NCBI RefSeq assembly: GCF_000419765.1
Contig: NZ_ATTQ01000005.1
Span: 124,001 to 188,000 of the forward strand
DNA: 64,000 nt
Source: Rhizobium mongolense USDA 1844
Lineage (GTDB): Bacteria; Pseudomonadota; Alphaproteobacteria; Rhizobiales; Rhizobiaceae
Direction of reading: 5' to 3'
Within the stretch, counting starts at the first letter, position 1. Each line of letters begins with the position of its first letter. A program made the translations under genes and the position numbers. Below, piece after piece: positions 24,620 through 34,707 of this stretch. Under the pieces are notes generated by a model. The model did not search any database. It saw only the letters and a program-made list of their open reading frames with translations, and had not been told where the DNA came from.

Positions 24620-25684
24620 ATGAACATCAAGAGCCTTCTTCTCGGCTCCGCTGCTGCTCTCGCAGTAGTTTCCGGTGCTCAGGCCGCTGACGCTATCGTC
24701 GCTGCTGAGCCGGAACCGGTTGAATACGTTCGCGTCTGCGACGCTTACGGCACCGGCTACTTCTACATCCCGGGCACGGAAACCTGCCTGAAGATCGAAG
24801 GTTACATCCGCTTCCAGACCGACTTCACGTTCGGCGACCTCGCTGACAACGGCGGCGGCGAAGACTGGTCGGCCCGTACCCGCGGTCAGGTTGCCTTCAC
24901 GGCGAAGAGCGACACTGAATACGGTCCGCTCACCGGCGTTATCGTTTATCAGGCAAACTTCCGCCCGAACGGTGTTGCCAACAGCCAGGATGATCAGAAC
25001 GACACGGTTATCGATGAAGCCTACATCGATCTGGCCGGCTTCCGCGTTGGTAAGTTCGTCAACTGGTGGGATGCTGACTTCTCCGGTGAAACGGAAGTTA
25101 TCAACAACAACACCAACTTCAACGCGATCCGTTACCAGTACGACTCTGGCGACTTCTACGCCGGTATTGCTGTTGAAGAGCTGACCCGTACCGGTGGGGA
25201 TGTCGTGCCCCTCGACAACGGTGGCAACAACATCGGTATCGACGCTGCTGTCGGCGGCAAGTTCGGCGCCCTCAGCTGGGAACTTCTCGGCGGCTACGAC
25301 CTCGACCGCGCCGACGGTGCTATCCGTGGCATCATCTACGCAGACATCGGCCCGGGCACCTTCGGTCTCGCCGGCGTCTGGGCTAGCGGCCCGAGCGACT
25401 ACTATGACAACGGCGAATGGGCTATTGCTGCTCAGTACGCTGTCAAGGCAACTGACAAGTTCACCATCACCCCGGCTGTTCAGTACACCAACAACATCGA
25501 CGTCGACGGAGAAGACGATTTCGACGGTGGCAGCGAATGGCGCGCTGGCGTTACGCTCGACTACGAAATCGTCGAGAACCTGACGACGAAGGTGACCGTT
25601 AACTACATCAGCCAGGACCACGACAATGGCGATGAAGACGAAGACGGCGTAACGGGCTTCTTCCGCCTGCAGCGTTCGTTCTAA
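24620..25684 (+). CDS. Outer-membrane porin, Porin_2 family (RopA/Omp2b-like)
   Basis: A 354-residue trimeric-type beta-barrel porin. The signal peptide is MNIKSLLLGSAAALAVVSGAQA. The mature protein starts ADAIVAAEPEPVEYVRVCDAYG, then FYIPGTETCLKIEGYIR, the two-cysteine opening typical of rhizobial and Brucella porins. It ends in a C-terminal Phe (FRLQRSF), the barrel assembly signal. GGAGG precedes ATG 24620. Codon use is noticeably skewed to a small codon set, as in highly expressed genes. It forms a diffusion channel in the outer membrane. RopA is the likely rhizobial name, but paralogues exist. Confidence 0.93.
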   Translation: MNIKSLLLGSAAALAVVSGAQAADAIVAAEPEPVEYVRVCDAYGTGYFYIPGTETCLKIEGYIRFQTDFTFGDLADNGGGEDWSARTRGQVAFTAKSDTEYGPLTGVIVYQANFRPNGVANSQDDQNDTVIDEAYIDLAGFRVGKFVNWWDADFSGETEVINNNTNFNAIRYQYDSGDFYAGIAVEELTRTGGDVVPLDNGGNNIGIDAAVGGKFGALSWELLGGYDLDRADGAIRGIIYADIGPGTFGLAGVWASGPSDYYDNGEWAIAAQYAVKATDKFTITPAVQYTNNIDVDGEDDFDGGSEWRAGVTLDYEIVENLTTKVTVNYISQDHDNGDEDEDGVTGFFRLQRSF

Positions 25685-25715
25685 TCTAATCTGATCTGAC
25701 TTCGGTCAAATCGGG

Positions 25716-25744
25716 AAGCCCGGCTTTTGAGCCGGGCTTTTTTC
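25716..25744 (+). terminator. Rho-independent terminator after the porin
   Basis: AAGCCCGGCT pairs with AGCCGGGCTT around a TTTG loop and is followed by a T-run. Strong intrinsic terminator 31 bp after the stop. Confidence 0.92.
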
Positions 25745-25785
25745 TTTGCGGGGGTCAGCTTCCGACGGCCCTGAGACGGATGCCT

Positions 25786-26679
25786 TTAGAGGTCGCGGAG
25801 AAAGCGACGGATTTCCTCCGCCACATCATCGAGATGCAACAGCGGCGCATGGCCCTGACATCTTGCTGTGAACTGCCGTGCTGCCGGATGTCGCCGCAGC
25901 ATCTCTTCGACCGTTGCCTTTGACAACAGTTTTGAAGTCTCGCCGCGGATAACCAGCAGCGGTATCGCCGCCATTGCGTCGAACGGTTTCCAAAGATCCG
26001 GCAGCGGCTTGCTGAAATCGGCAGCGATCACTGCCTCGGCGATGGCCGGATCGATATCCGTGACCAACCCATAATCGGTTTCGCGATAGATTGCGAAGGC
26101 CATGCCGCGCCAATCGTCGGCGGAAAGAGCAGGAAATTCCGCCTCGTGCAGTTGGCGAAGCAATCCGGCCGCATCGTCCCAGTCACGGGGCCTTCGCGGA
26201 TTTGCGAGATAAGCTTGAATATGCCGAAGCCCTTCTAGTTCGAGCACCGGGCCGACATCGTTGAGCACGACGGATGCCAGCAGTTCCGGCTTCATCTCGG
26301 CGATGAGATGCAGGATAAGCCCGCCGCGTGACGTTCCGATGAAGACGGCTTGCGTGATGCCGAATGCGCTGCAGGCGGTCAGAACGTCGTTTGCTTCCAC
26401 GCCGAGATTGTAATTCTGCTTGTTGTCGTCCCACGCCGAGCGGCCGCGTCCCCGATAGTCGAGCGCGATTACGCGTCTGGGACGCTCCGGGTCCTTCGAA
26501 AGGATGAGCGCAAGCTGATGAAAATCGCGGGAATTGCGTGTCAGGCCGGGAAGGCAAATTACCGGCGGGGAGACGGATGCCGACGGATTCCCGGCTCCAT
26601 AGTCGCGGGCGTAGAGCTTGAGCCCGTCGACTGACAGGTATGTCTTCTCCTCGAAGCCTTCGGTGGTGTTTGAAAACAT
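25786..26679 (-). CDS. Alpha/beta hydrolase
   Basis: A 297-residue alpha/beta-hydrolase. The nucleophile elbow is FIGTSRGGLILHL (G-x-S-x-G with Ser). The oxyanion strand is VICLPGLTRNSRDFHQLA, the YRGRGRSAWD segment follows, and a C-terminal histidine occurs in the CQGHAPLLHLDD motif. The start MFSNTTEGFEE at 26679 is preferred over a distant TTG. It is monocistronic, opposed by the porin terminator. Substrate unknown; the RGRGRS motif is shared with many esterases and haloperoxidase-like enzymes. Confidence 0.88.
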   Translation of the reverse strand: MFSNTTEGFEEKTYLSVDGLKLYARDYGAGNPSASVSPPVICLPGLTRNSRDFHQLALILSKDPERPRRVIALDYRGRGRSAWDDNKQNYNLGVEANDVLTACSAFGITQAVFIGTSRGGLILHLIAEMKPELLASVVLNDVGPVLELEGLRHIQAYLANPRRPRDWDDAAGLLRQLHEAEFPALSADDWRGMAFAIYRETDYGLVTDIDPAIAEAVIAADFSKPLPDLWKPFDAMAAIPLLVIRGETSKLLSKATVEEMLRRHPAARQFTARCQGHAPLLHLDDVAEEIRRFLRDL

Positions 26680-26736
26680 TGCGATTTCCCAATTGCGCTC
26701 AGGAAATCTAGCCTGCTTCAGCGTCAAAGCAAATGA

Positions 26737-28812
26737 TCAGGATGAAGACCGCCCGCCGATCAGGTCGCGCTCGATATCCGGCGTCTGACCGAGCCGCGCC
26801 TTATAGACCTCGTAATTCTCCATCACGCGCTGGACATAGTTGCGCGTTTCCGGAAAGGGGATGCGCTCAATCCAGTCGACGATTTCATTGATGGATTTGC
26901 CGCGCGGGTCGCCGTAGCGGCTGATCCATTCGGGCACGCGCTTCGGCCCGGCATTATAGGCGATAAAGGTCAAGATGTAGGAGCCGCCGAAGGCGTCGAT
27001 CTGTTCGCCGAGATAATGCGCGCCGAGCGTGGCGTTGTAGCCGGCGTCCGCTGTCAGCTTGTCGGCTGAATAGGTGATGTTGTGGCGCTGGGCGACTGCC
27101 TTGGCGGTCCCGGGCAAAAGTTGCAGAAGGCCACGGGCGTTTGCGGACGAGACGGCGGCGGGGTTGAAAGCGCTTTCCTGCCTTGCGATGGCATAGGCGA
27201 GCGCCTTGCCCGAGCCGGAGATATTCGCGTTCGAGGGAATGACGCCGACAGGGAAGGCCAGCGCCGCGACATCCATCCCGCGCGCATAGGCGATCTTGCC
27301 GACTTGCAGCGACAGGTGATGGTTGCCGGAGCCTTCCGCCTGCGCCGCCAGGATGGCAAGTTCGCCGGCACTTTGAAGCTGCTCGGCGAGCGCCAGGTAA
27401 AGGCTTGCCGCACGCCAGCCATGGCCCGCGGCCTCAAGGCGCGAAATCGCCTGAACGGCTTCGCGGGATTGGAGGCGCTGCCGGTCTTCCATTGTGGGCG
27501 ACGGATAGGAGACTGTGAGCGTCTTGCGCCCAAGCCGCTCAGCTGCGAGCTGACCGTAGAAAGTGCTCGGGAAGTTTGCTGCCTTTGCGTAGAATTCGCT
27601 GGATTTGCCCGCTCCGCCGGCATCTGCGGCACGGCCCAGCCAATACCAGGCCCGCGAAACGGAGATCGGACCGTTCGAAACCTGAAGAATCTTGCGGAAA
27701 TGCGTCTCGGCCGTCGCCGGATCCTGCAGTCCTCGCAACGCATACCAGCCGGCGTGGAATTCGGCTTCGACAATATCTGCCGGGTTCGTCGCGACGTGGT
27801 TGGCGACGACACGGTAGGCGGCCTTGAACTGGCCCTGGTCGACGAGGCCGCGACTGACGATGCGCTGCTCATTCCACCACTCGCCGGAATTCACCAGTTC
27901 ATCGCGCGCCGAAGGCATTTGCGCCAGAAGCTTGGCGGCTTCGGCATATTTGTCCTGCTTGCGCAGATATTCGATGCGGGCAAACAGATAGCCTGGGTCA
28001 TTCGACCATTTGCCATCGACAGCATTCAGGAGCGCGCCGGCATTGGCCGCCTTGCTCGCGACCGCCGACCATGCCTTGTAGAGGGATTGCGCCTGGCCCA
28101 TGTCGCCAAAACGCTTGGCCTGCGCCGTCCGGCCGCGATACATCAGATATTCCATGCGCGCCTTGTGGTCGGCGGCGCCGAGCAGTGCTGAGAACTCCGC
28201 CAGGATCTTGTCTTCGGTCTGCTTGTCGAGTGCTTCGCTGCGCCAGACCTTGCGGATATGTTTCGCGGCCTGTGTTTGTCTGCCGGCAGAGACCAGCGCT
28301 CGCGAGAGGATCATCGCGCCCGGCGTCGTTTCCGGTGCGGTGTCGCCGAAAGCAGCAAGGATCGCAGCCGGGTGCGGATTTTCGTCGTAGAGTGCGCGCT
28401 CGGAATAAGCGCGCAGCTTGGAAAGTCCCGGCCAGCCTTTGAGTTCCTGTGCCGCGCCTGCGATTTCATAGGAAGGCACGCCCTTGATGCCGGAAACGGC
28501 GATCGCCCATGTCAAGATATGCCGGTCGAGCGTGCCCTTGCCCATGCCGTTGCGGATCGAGATGGCCTGCTGCGGATCCTTGCTGGAAAGCGCGTCTAAT
28601 GCGGCCTTCAGGTTTCCGCTCACGGGCGCGACGGTCGTGCTGCGCGGGATGGCACCGGTCATGATCGATTCAGGTACCGAGGTTTGCGGCACGAAGCCGA
28701 TTGGCTTTACCTCGGGTACCGGAGCGCCGGTGTCAGGCAGCGGCGAGGCGGCGCTGCTCCACGCGGCGGCCGCAAGGCCGAGGGTGGAGAGGATCAACAC
28801 AGCTCTTTTCAT
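26737..28812 (-). CDS. Soluble lytic murein transglycosylase
   Basis: A 691-residue periplasmic enzyme that cleaves peptidoglycan glycan strands to 1,6-anhydromuropeptides. A signal peptide (MKRAVLILSTLGLAAAAWSSA) is followed by a long superhelical region of alpha repeats. The C-terminal SLT domain contains AIARQESAFNPAAVSSANARGLLQLLPGTA with the catalytic glutamate, and YNATLGAHYLGEQI, then FIAYNAGPKRVPEW. The architecture is that of Slt70. It is transcribed away from dapA. Confidence 0.93.
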   Translation of the reverse strand: MKRAVLILSTLGLAAAAWSSAASPLPDTGAPVPEVKPIGFVPQTSVPESIMTGAIPRSTTVAPVSGNLKAALDALSSKDPQQAISIRNGMGKGTLDRHILTWAIAVSGIKGVPSYEIAGAAQELKGWPGLSKLRAYSERALYDENPHPAAILAAFGDTAPETTPGAMILSRALVSAGRQTQAAKHIRKVWRSEALDKQTEDKILAEFSALLGAADHKARMEYLMYRGRTAQAKRFGDMGQAQSLYKAWSAVASKAANAGALLNAVDGKWSNDPGYLFARIEYLRKQDKYAEAAKLLAQMPSARDELVNSGEWWNEQRIVSRGLVDQGQFKAAYRVVANHVATNPADIVEAEFHAGWYALRGLQDPATAETHFRKILQVSNGPISVSRAWYWLGRAADAGGAGKSSEFYAKAANFPSTFYGQLAAERLGRKTLTVSYPSPTMEDRQRLQSREAVQAISRLEAAGHGWRAASLYLALAEQLQSAGELAILAAQAEGSGNHHLSLQVGKIAYARGMDVAALAFPVGVIPSNANISGSGKALAYAIARQESAFNPAAVSSANARGLLQLLPGTAKAVAQRHNITYSADKLTADAGYNATLGAHYLGEQIDAFGGSYILTFIAYNAGPKRVPEWISRYGDPRGKSINEIVDWIERIPFPETRNYVQRVMENYEVYKARLGQTPDIERDLIGGRSSS

Positions 28813-29027
28813 CCGGGATACTCGTCAGGAAAATATGCCTCGAGTTTCGCAATAGGCCTCTTAATGAAACCTTACCGAAACCGGTAAAATTCGTTCACAT
28901 TTGATGTCGGAATTTGCCCTAAACCGATCCATGCGCGCTTGTCGCGGCGATTTCGCCGCTTTATGGTGCGCAACCTATATTCAAGGAATGCGGCTGAAGC
29001 GTGGATATCGGCCGTGAGGAGTTGCGC

Positions 29028-29912
29028 ATGTTTAAGGGATCCATTCCCGCCCTCGTCACCCCCTTCACTGATGCCGGACTGGTTGATGAAGCCTCCTTCG
29101 CTTCCCATGTCGATTGGCAGATCAGGGAAGGCAGCAGTGGTCTCGTTCCCGTCGGCACGACCGGCGAGTCTCCGACGCTGTCGCATGGCGAGCACAAACG
29201 GGTCGTGGAAATCTGCATCGAAGCGGCGGCCAGGCGCGTGCCGGTCATGGCTGGCGCCGGCTCGAACAATACGCGCGAGGCGATCGAGCTTGCCCAGCAT
29301 GCCGAAAAGGCGGGCGCCGACGCCGTGCTCGTCGTCACGCCTTATTACAACAAGCCGACCCAAAAGGGTCTGATCGCGCACTTCTCGGCAATCGCCGAGG
29401 CCGTCAGGCTGCCGATCTATATCTACAACATTCCCGGCCGCTCGGTGGTCGACATGACACCGGAAACGATGGGCGCGCTTGCCAAGGCGCATTCGAACAT
29501 CGTCGGCGTCAAGGATGCCACCGGCAAGATCGAGCGCGTTTCCGAACAGCGCATCACTTGCGGCAAGGATTTCCGCCAGCTCTCCGGCGAGGATGCGACG
29601 GCACTCGGCTTCAACGCCCATGGCGGCGTTGGTTGCATTTCGGTAACGGCGAATGTCGCGCCGCGTCTCTGTGCAGAATTCCAGGCGGCAACGCTTGCCG
29701 GCGATTACAACAAGGCGCTCGAATATCAGGACCGCTTGATGCCGCTGCACAAGGCGATCTTCCTGGAGCCGGGCCTCTGCGGCGCGAAATACGGCCTCTT
29801 TAGGCTCGAACGCATGAGGCGCAACGTGCGCTCGCCGCTGATCTCCACGCTGGAGCCGGCGACGGAAGCGGCAATCGATGCCGCGATGCGTCACGCCGGG
29901 CTGCTGAACTGA
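29028..29912 (+). CDS. dapA: 4-hydroxy-tetrahydrodipicolinate synthase
   Basis: Condenses pyruvate with aspartate semialdehyde in lysine/diaminopimelate synthesis. The 294-residue TIM barrel has every diagnostic residue: PVGTTGE with Thr44, Tyr133 and Arg138 in YIYNIPGR, and Schiff-base Lys162 in [12 protein letters not shown] 29028 is preceded by GAGGAG and matches the family length; an upstream in-frame GTG would add nine residues. It lies upstream of smpB, a common order in alphaproteobacteria. Confidence 0.97.
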   Translation: MFKGSIPALVTPFTDAGLVDEASFASHVDWQIREGSSGLVPVGTTGESPTLSHGEHKRVVEICIEAAARRVPVMAGAGSNNTREAIELAQHAEKAGADAVLVVTPYYNKPTQKGLIAHFSAIAEAVRLPIYIYNIPGRSVVDMTPETMGALAKAHSNIVGVKDATGKIERVSEQRITCGKDFRQLSGEDATALGFNAHGGVGCISVTANVAPRLCAEFQAATLAGDYNKALEYQDRLMPLHKAIFLEPGLCGAKYGLFRLERMRRNVRSPLISTLEPATEAAIDAAMRHAGLLN

Positions 29913-29921
29913 GCGGGGCTG

Positions 29922-29944
29922 GAAGGCGGACTGCGTCCGTCTTC
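29922..29944 (+). terminator. Terminator-like hairpin between dapA and smpB
   Basis: GAAGGCGGAC pairs with GTCCGTCTTC (one G-T pair) across a TGC loop, 9 bp after dapA. No T-run follows, so it may attenuate rather than terminate. Confidence 0.45.
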
Positions 29945-30025
29945 ACAAGTTTCGGCTGTTCCCCTACATAAGGGCAGGAAATGAGGGCGCGCGGTTTTGT
30001 GCGCCCGCAAGGATTGGATCGAGTC

Positions 30026-30505
30026 ATGGCCCCCAAAGGCAGCCAGCGTATCGTGAAGAAGGTCGTGGCCGAAAACCGCAAGGCCCGCTTCAACTACGAA
30101 ATCATCGATACATATGAGGCCGGGCTCGTTCTGATGGGCACCGAAGTCAAGTCCTTGCGCGAAGGCAAGGCCAATATCGCTGAATCCTACGCTTCGGATG
30201 AAGGCGGCGAGATCTGGCTCATTAATTCCTACCTGCCGGAATATCTGCAGGCCAACCGCTTCAACCACGAGCCGCGCCGCCGCCGCAAGCTTTTGCTTTC
30301 GAGCCGCGAGATCAACAGATTGCGTGCCGGCATCAACCGCGAAGGCATGACGCTGATCCCGTTGAAGATCTATTTCAATGACCGCGGCCGGGCGAAGATG
30401 GAACTAGCGCTCGCCAAGGGCAAGAAGCTGCACGACAAGCGCGAGTCCGAGAAGGAGCGCGATTGGAACAGGCAGAAGAGCCGCCTGCTGAAGGACAATG
30501 GCTAA
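30026..30505 (+). CDS. smpB: SsrA-binding protein
   Basis: Binds tmRNA and delivers it to stalled ribosomes for trans-translation. The 159-residue product has the SmpB core: [37 protein letters not shown], and the end IALAKGKK-type [21 protein letters not shown] with the basic tail that enters the decoding site. ATG 30026 ([12 protein letters not shown]) fits the family; the upstream ATG at 29981 would add 15 unusual residues. The next gene begins 3 bp after the stop. Confidence 0.97.
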   Translation: MAPKGSQRIVKKVVAENRKARFNYEIIDTYEAGLVLMGTEVKSLREGKANIAESYASDEGGEIWLINSYLPEYLQANRFNHEPRRRRKLLLSSREINRLRAGINREGMTLIPLKIYFNDRGRAKMELALAKGKKLHDKRESEKERDWNRQKSRLLKDNG

Positions 30506-30508
30506 GCG

Positions 30509-30925
30509 ATGCGAAGGCTGAAGATTTCGGTGGCCTCGCAAGTCTTCGTGGCGAAACTGGAGGTCGAAAAGGCGCCGAAAACCTGCGCTGCGTTCACGTC
30601 GCTGCTACCCTTTCGAAATCAGACTATCCATTCGCGATGGAGCGGGGAGGCGATCTGGGTGCCGCTCGGCGATTATCAGTTCGGCGTGGATTTCGAAAAT
30701 CACACCTGCTATCCCTCGCGCGGCGATATCCTGCTTTATCCGGGCGGGCACAGCGAGACAGAGCTGCTCTTTGCCTATGGCAGCTCGTCATTTGCGAGCA
30801 AGATGGGCGCCCTTGCCGGCAATCATTTCCTGACGATCGTCGAAGGCCGCGAACAACTCGATGACATGGGTAAACTGGTGCTCTGGAAAGGCGCCCAGCC
30901 GATCCTGTTTGAGGCTTTGGATTGA
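30509..30925 (+). CDS. DUF3830 family (cyclophilin-like fold) protein
   Basis: A 138-residue protein matching the DUF3830 pattern: VAKLEVEKAPKTCAAFTSLLPF, the HSRWSGEAIWVPLGD region, YPSRGDILLYPGG and GNHFLTIVEG. The fold is related to cyclophilins, but the proline isomerase residues are not conserved. Translationally coupled to smpB (3-bp gap) and tail-to-tail with the NYN gene (3-bp gap). Function unknown in the whole family. Confidence 0.82.
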   Translation: MRRLKISVASQVFVAKLEVEKAPKTCAAFTSLLPFRNQTIHSRWSGEAIWVPLGDYQFGVDFENHTCYPSRGDILLYPGGHSETELLFAYGSSSFASKMGALAGNHFLTIVEGREQLDDMGKLVLWKGAQPILFEALD

Positions 30926-30928
30926 GAA

Positions 30929-31510
30929 TTACTCCTCGAAGTCGCTCGCCGGGGCGATCTCGACAGGCTTTTGCGGGCGTTCGGACGGGTCGCGGCCGAT
31001 CTCGCTTTTCAGCGACAGAAGATCGATGAAGTGATCCGCTTGGCGGCGCAGGTCGTCGGCGATCATGGGCGGCTGCGTCGCCATCGTGGAGATGATCGAC
31101 ACCTTGCGGCCCTTACGCTGAAGGGCTTCCACCAGGGTGGTAAAATCGCCGTCGCCGGAAAAGATGACGAGGTGGTCGACGGTTTCGGATTGCTCCATGG
31201 CGTCGATCGCCAGTTCGATATCCATGTTGCCCTTGATCTTCCGGCGGCCCATGGAGTCGGTGAATTCCTTGGCAGGCTTGGTGACGACCTTGTATCCGTT
31301 GTAATCGAGCCAGTCGATCAGCGGGCGGATGGAGGAATATTCCTGATCCTCGATCAGCGCGGTATAATAGTAGGCGCGCAGCAGGTATCCGCGTTTCTGG
31401 AACGCTTTCAATAGCTTGCGATAATCGATATCAAAGCCGAGGCTCTTGGATGCAGCGTAGAGGTTGGCGCCGTCTATGAAGAGTGCAATTTTTTCGCGTG
31501 GGTCGAACAT
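30929..31510 (-). CDS. NYN domain protein (LabA/DUF88 type)
   Basis: A 193-residue PIN-like NYN protein, probably an RNA-acting nuclease. Acidic residues of the metal site are visible in IALFIDGANLYAA, GNMDIELAIDAM and VIFSGDGDFTTLVEALQ. The start MFDPREKIA at 31510 is preferred; the longer frame begins with a TTG without a good site. A LabA-like gene beside rpoZ and rsh is common in rhizobia. A role in RNA or stringent-response control is an inference from that linkage. Confidence 0.88.
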   Translation of the reverse strand: MFDPREKIALFIDGANLYAASKSLGFDIDYRKLLKAFQKRGYLLRAYYYTALIEDQEYSSIRPLIDWLDYNGYKVVTKPAKEFTDSMGRRKIKGNMDIELAIDAMEQSETVDHLVIFSGDGDFTTLVEALQRKGRKVSIISTMATQPPMIADDLRRQADHFIDLLSLKSEIGRDPSERPQKPVEIAPASDFEE

Positions 31511-31805
31511 CGCTTGCCAATCCAATTAGAGTAATCCAAATCTTCTTCGGTCAAAATTCCATAAAAACAATGGCTTAGTTAACGAAGAAAGAATAATTCT
31601 TAATTTATGAATTATTCATATAAAGGAGATTTAGGGCACGATTCGGCATATTCCAAGCAACTAACGGTGGAATTGTCACATTCACTCGAAAATTTTAGCA
31701 GGGCGACCCATAAACGGCGGGGCCGTGCATGAAAAACTTGAATTCGTCGGCTTTTAATTGTATCGGGCGTTCTAATCCCGAAATCACGACCGTAAAGGAC
31801 AGGCA

Positions 31806-32210
31806 ATGGCCCGTGTCACAGTTGAAGATTGCATCGACAAAGTTGAGAACCGCTTCGAGCTGGTTCTGCTTGCCAGCCACCGCGCCCGGCTGATTTCCCA
31901 GGGTGCCTCGATCACCATCGATCGCGACAACGACAAGAACCCCGTCGTGGCGCTGCGCGAAATCGCCGATGAAACGCTGTCTCCCGACGATCTGAAGGAA
32001 GACCTCATCCACTCGCTGCAGAAGCACGTCGAAGTCGACGAACCCGAGCCCGATCCGGCAAGCCTCATTGCCGCTGGCGGCGTTGCGGCTGCGGAAGGCG
32101 AGGAGCAGGACGATCAGCCCGAGACGATCACTTTCGACCAGATGTCGGAAGAAGAGCTTCTGGCCGGTATCGAAGGTCTTGTGCCTCCGGAAAAGAGCGA
32201 CGACTACTGA
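31806..32210 (+). CDS. rpoZ: RNA polymerase omega subunit
   Basis: Small RNA polymerase subunit that helps assemble beta' and contributes to ppGpp binding. The 134-residue product has the conserved core [30 protein letters not shown], then [12 protein letters not shown]. The acidic C-terminal extension is typical of alphaproteobacteria. It is separated from rsh by a strong terminator, so the ppGpp synthetase gene probably has its own promoter or depends on read-through. Confidence 0.97.
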   Translation: MARVTVEDCIDKVENRFELVLLASHRARLISQGASITIDRDNDKNPVVALREIADETLSPDDLKEDLIHSLQKHVEVDEPEPDPASLIAAGGVAAAEGEEQDDQPETITFDQMSEEELLAGIEGLVPPEKSDDY

Positions 32211-32279
32211 TACGTCGCGAGACGATTACCAATCGTCAATCTTGCGCCTTTATTGCTAAGGCATATTATTACCAGGCGT

Positions 32280-32313
32280 GCGCCAATCGGTGATTGGCGC
32301 GCTTTTGTTTTTA
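32280..32313 (+). terminator. Rho-independent terminator between rpoZ and rsh
   Basis: GCGCCAATC (32280-32288) pairs perfectly with GATTGGCGC (32292-32300), loop GGT, followed by GCTTTTGTTTTT. It lies only 17 bp before the rsh start. Confidence 0.88.
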
Positions 32314-32329
32314 TTGGAGTAGTTCCGGG

Positions 32330-34543
32330 ATGATGCGGCAGTACGAGCTCGTGGAGCGGGTGCAGAAATACAAGCCCGACGCCAATGAAGCTCTGCTGAA
32401 CAAGGCCTACGTCTATGCCATGCAAAAGCATGGACAGCAGAAGCGTGCCAGCGGTGATCCCTATATCTCCCATCCGCTCGAAGTCGCCGCGATTCTGACG
32501 GACATGCATCTCGACGAGTCGACCATTGCCGTCGCTCTGCTGCATGATACGATCGAGGATACGACGGCGACACGCGCCGAAATCGACGAGCTCTTCGGCG
32601 AAGATATCGGCCGGCTGGTCGAGGGCCTGACGAAGATCAAGAAGCTCGATCTCGTCACCAAGAAGGCCAAGCAGGCGGAGAACCTGCGCAAGCTGCTGCT
32701 TGCGATCTCCGACGATGTGCGCGTGCTGCTCGTCAAGCTGGCCGACCGCCTGCACAATATGCGAACGCTCGACCACATGTCGGCAGACAAGCGTGCCCGT
32801 ATCTCCGAGGAGACGATGGAGATCTATGCGCCGCTTGCGGGTCGCATGGGTATGCAGGACATGCGCGATGAGCTGGAGGAGCTTTCCTTCCGCCATATCA
32901 ACCCGGAGGCTTACGAAACCGTCACGAAGCGCCTGCAGGAGCTCTCGCAGCGCAACGAAGGCCTGGTCAAGAAGATCGAAACGGAACTGCGCGATCTGCT
33001 GGTGACCAACGGCTTGGCGACGGCTAAGGTCAAGGGGCGCCAGAAGAAGCCGTACTCGGTTTTCCGCAAGATGCAGTCGAAGTCGCTTTCCTTCGAGCAG
33101 CTTTCGGATGTCTATGGCTTCCGCATCCTCGTCGAGGACGTTCCAGCCTGCTATCGCGCGCTCGGCATCGTTCATATGCGCTGGCGCGTCGTGCCTGGCC
33201 GCTTCAAGGATTACATCTCAACGCCAAAGCAGAACGACTACCGTTCGCTGCACACGACGATCGTCGGCCCCTCCAGCCAGCGCATCGAACTGCAGATCCG
33301 CACCAAGCGCATGCATGAAATCGCCGAATACGGCATCGCCGCGCACGCCCTTTACAAGGACGGCGCGACCAATACCGAGGGCGATATTCTCTCGCGCGAG
33401 TCCAATGCCTATTCATGGCTCCGCCACACGATCGAGGCGCTAGCCGAAGGCGATAGCCCCGAGGAATTCCTCGAACACACCAAGCTTGAGCTGTTCCAGG
33501 ACCAGGTCTTCTGCTTCACGCCGAAGGGCAAACTGATCGCCTTGCCGCGCGGCGCAACGCCGATCGACTTTGCCTATGCCGTTCACACCAATATCGGCGA
33601 CACGACGGTTGGCGCCAAGATCAACGGCCGCATCATGCCGCTGGTGACAAGACTTGCGAACGGCGACGAGGTCGAGATCATCCGCTCCGGCGTGCAGGTG
33701 CCGCCAGCTGCGTGGGAGGAGATCGTCGTGACCGGCAAGGCGCGTGCCGCAATCCGCCGCGCCACGCGCCTGGCGATCCGCAAGCAATATGCCGGCCTTG
33801 GCCATCGCATTCTGGAGCGCACCTTCGAGCGGGCGGGGAAGATATTTTCTCGAGACGCGATGAAGCCGGCCCTGCACCGCCTCGGCCAGAAGGATGTCGA
33901 GGACGCAATCGCCGCCGTCGGCCGGGGCGAGATGTCGTCGCTCGATGTCCTGCGCGCTGTCTATCCTGACCATCAGGATGAGCGCGTCACGGTCAAGCCG
34001 AGCGGCGATGACGGCTGGTTCAATGTCCGCAGCGCCTCTGGCATGATCTTCAAGGTTCCAGACAAGGCCAAGACGGAGGCGGAGACGGATGCTGATATGG
34101 GCCCGATCCGCGGCATTTCCGGCAATATCGCCGTCCAGTTCGCACCCGCAGGCGCCGTGCCCGGCGATCGCATCGTGGGCATCATGGAGAAGGGGAAGGG
34201 CATAACCATCTACCCGATACAGTCGTCCGCGCTGCAACGTTTCGATGATCAGCCCGATCGCTGGATCGATGTGCGCTGGGACCTGGACGAGGCAAACAAG
34301 TCGCGCTTCATGGCGCGCGTGCTCATCAACGCATTGAACGAGCCTGGCACGCTGGCCAAGGTGGCGCAATCCGTTGCGGGCCTTGACGTGAATATCCGTT
34401 CCTTAAACACGGTGCGCGTCGCCGCCGACTTCACCGAAATGGCGGTCGATGTCGAAGTATGGGATCTCCGCCAGCTCAACCAGCTGCTCGCGCAACTGAA
34501 GGATTTGGATTGCATTGCGACAGTGCGGCGCCTCTACGACTGA
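32330..34543 (+). CDS. rsh: Bifunctional (p)ppGpp synthetase/hydrolase Rsh
   Basis: Makes and degrades the alarmone (p)ppGpp. The 737-residue product has an HD hydrolase domain with HDTIED at residues 72-77, and the RelA/SpoT synthetase domain (GRQKKPYSVFRKM, LSDVYGFRILVEDV, KDYISTPKQNDYRSLHTT). A TGS domain (VFCFTPKGKLIALPRGATPIDFAYAVHT) and a C-terminal ACT domain (about 660-737) follow. HDxxED is intact, so hydrolase activity is expected; alphaproteobacteria usually carry this single long Rsh. ATG 32330 follows GGAG. Confidence 0.97.
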   Translation: MMRQYELVERVQKYKPDANEALLNKAYVYAMQKHGQQKRASGDPYISHPLEVAAILTDMHLDESTIAVALLHDTIEDTTATRAEIDELFGEDIGRLVEGLTKIKKLDLVTKKAKQAENLRKLLLAISDDVRVLLVKLADRLHNMRTLDHMSADKRARISEETMEIYAPLAGRMGMQDMRDELEELSFRHINPEAYETVTKRLQELSQRNEGLVKKIETELRDLLVTNGLATAKVKGRQKKPYSVFRKMQSKSLSFEQLSDVYGFRILVEDVPACYRALGIVHMRWRVVPGRFKDYISTPKQNDYRSLHTTIVGPSSQRIELQIRTKRMHEIAEYGIAAHALYKDGATNTEGDILSRESNAYSWLRHTIEALAEGDSPEEFLEHTKLELFQDQVFCFTPKGKLIALPRGATPIDFAYAVHTNIGDTTVGAKINGRIMPLVTRLANGDEVEIIRSGVQVPPAAWEEIVVTGKARAAIRRATRLAIRKQYAGLGHRILERTFERAGKIFSRDAMKPALHRLGQKDVEDAIAAVGRGEMSSLDVLRAVYPDHQDERVTVKPSGDDGWFNVRSASGMIFKVPDKAKTEAETDADMGPIRGISGNIAVQFAPAGAVPGDRIVGIMEKGKGITIYPIQSSALQRFDDQPDRWIDVRWDLDEANKSRFMARVLINALNEPGTLAKVAQSVAGLDVNIRSLNTVRVAADFTEMAVDVEVWDLRQLNQLLAQLKDLDCIATVRRLYD

Positions 34544-34707
34544 GGCGTTTGCACATTTTATGATCGCTTTGTTGCAGAATTCGCGTACCGAAAAGGCAAG
34601 GCATGCACGCGCTGCATGGCTGTGCCTATATTAGAGCGTTGGTAATTGTGCGCTGCAGCACCTATCTTCCGGTCATCAGAGAATGAACGAGAGAAAGAAC
34701 CAACGCT

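Noticed and set aside
27082..28191. 369-codon plus-strand frame opposite the lytic transglycosylase gene
   Set aside because: No recognisable protein; the SLT enzyme on the minus strand explains the coding bias.
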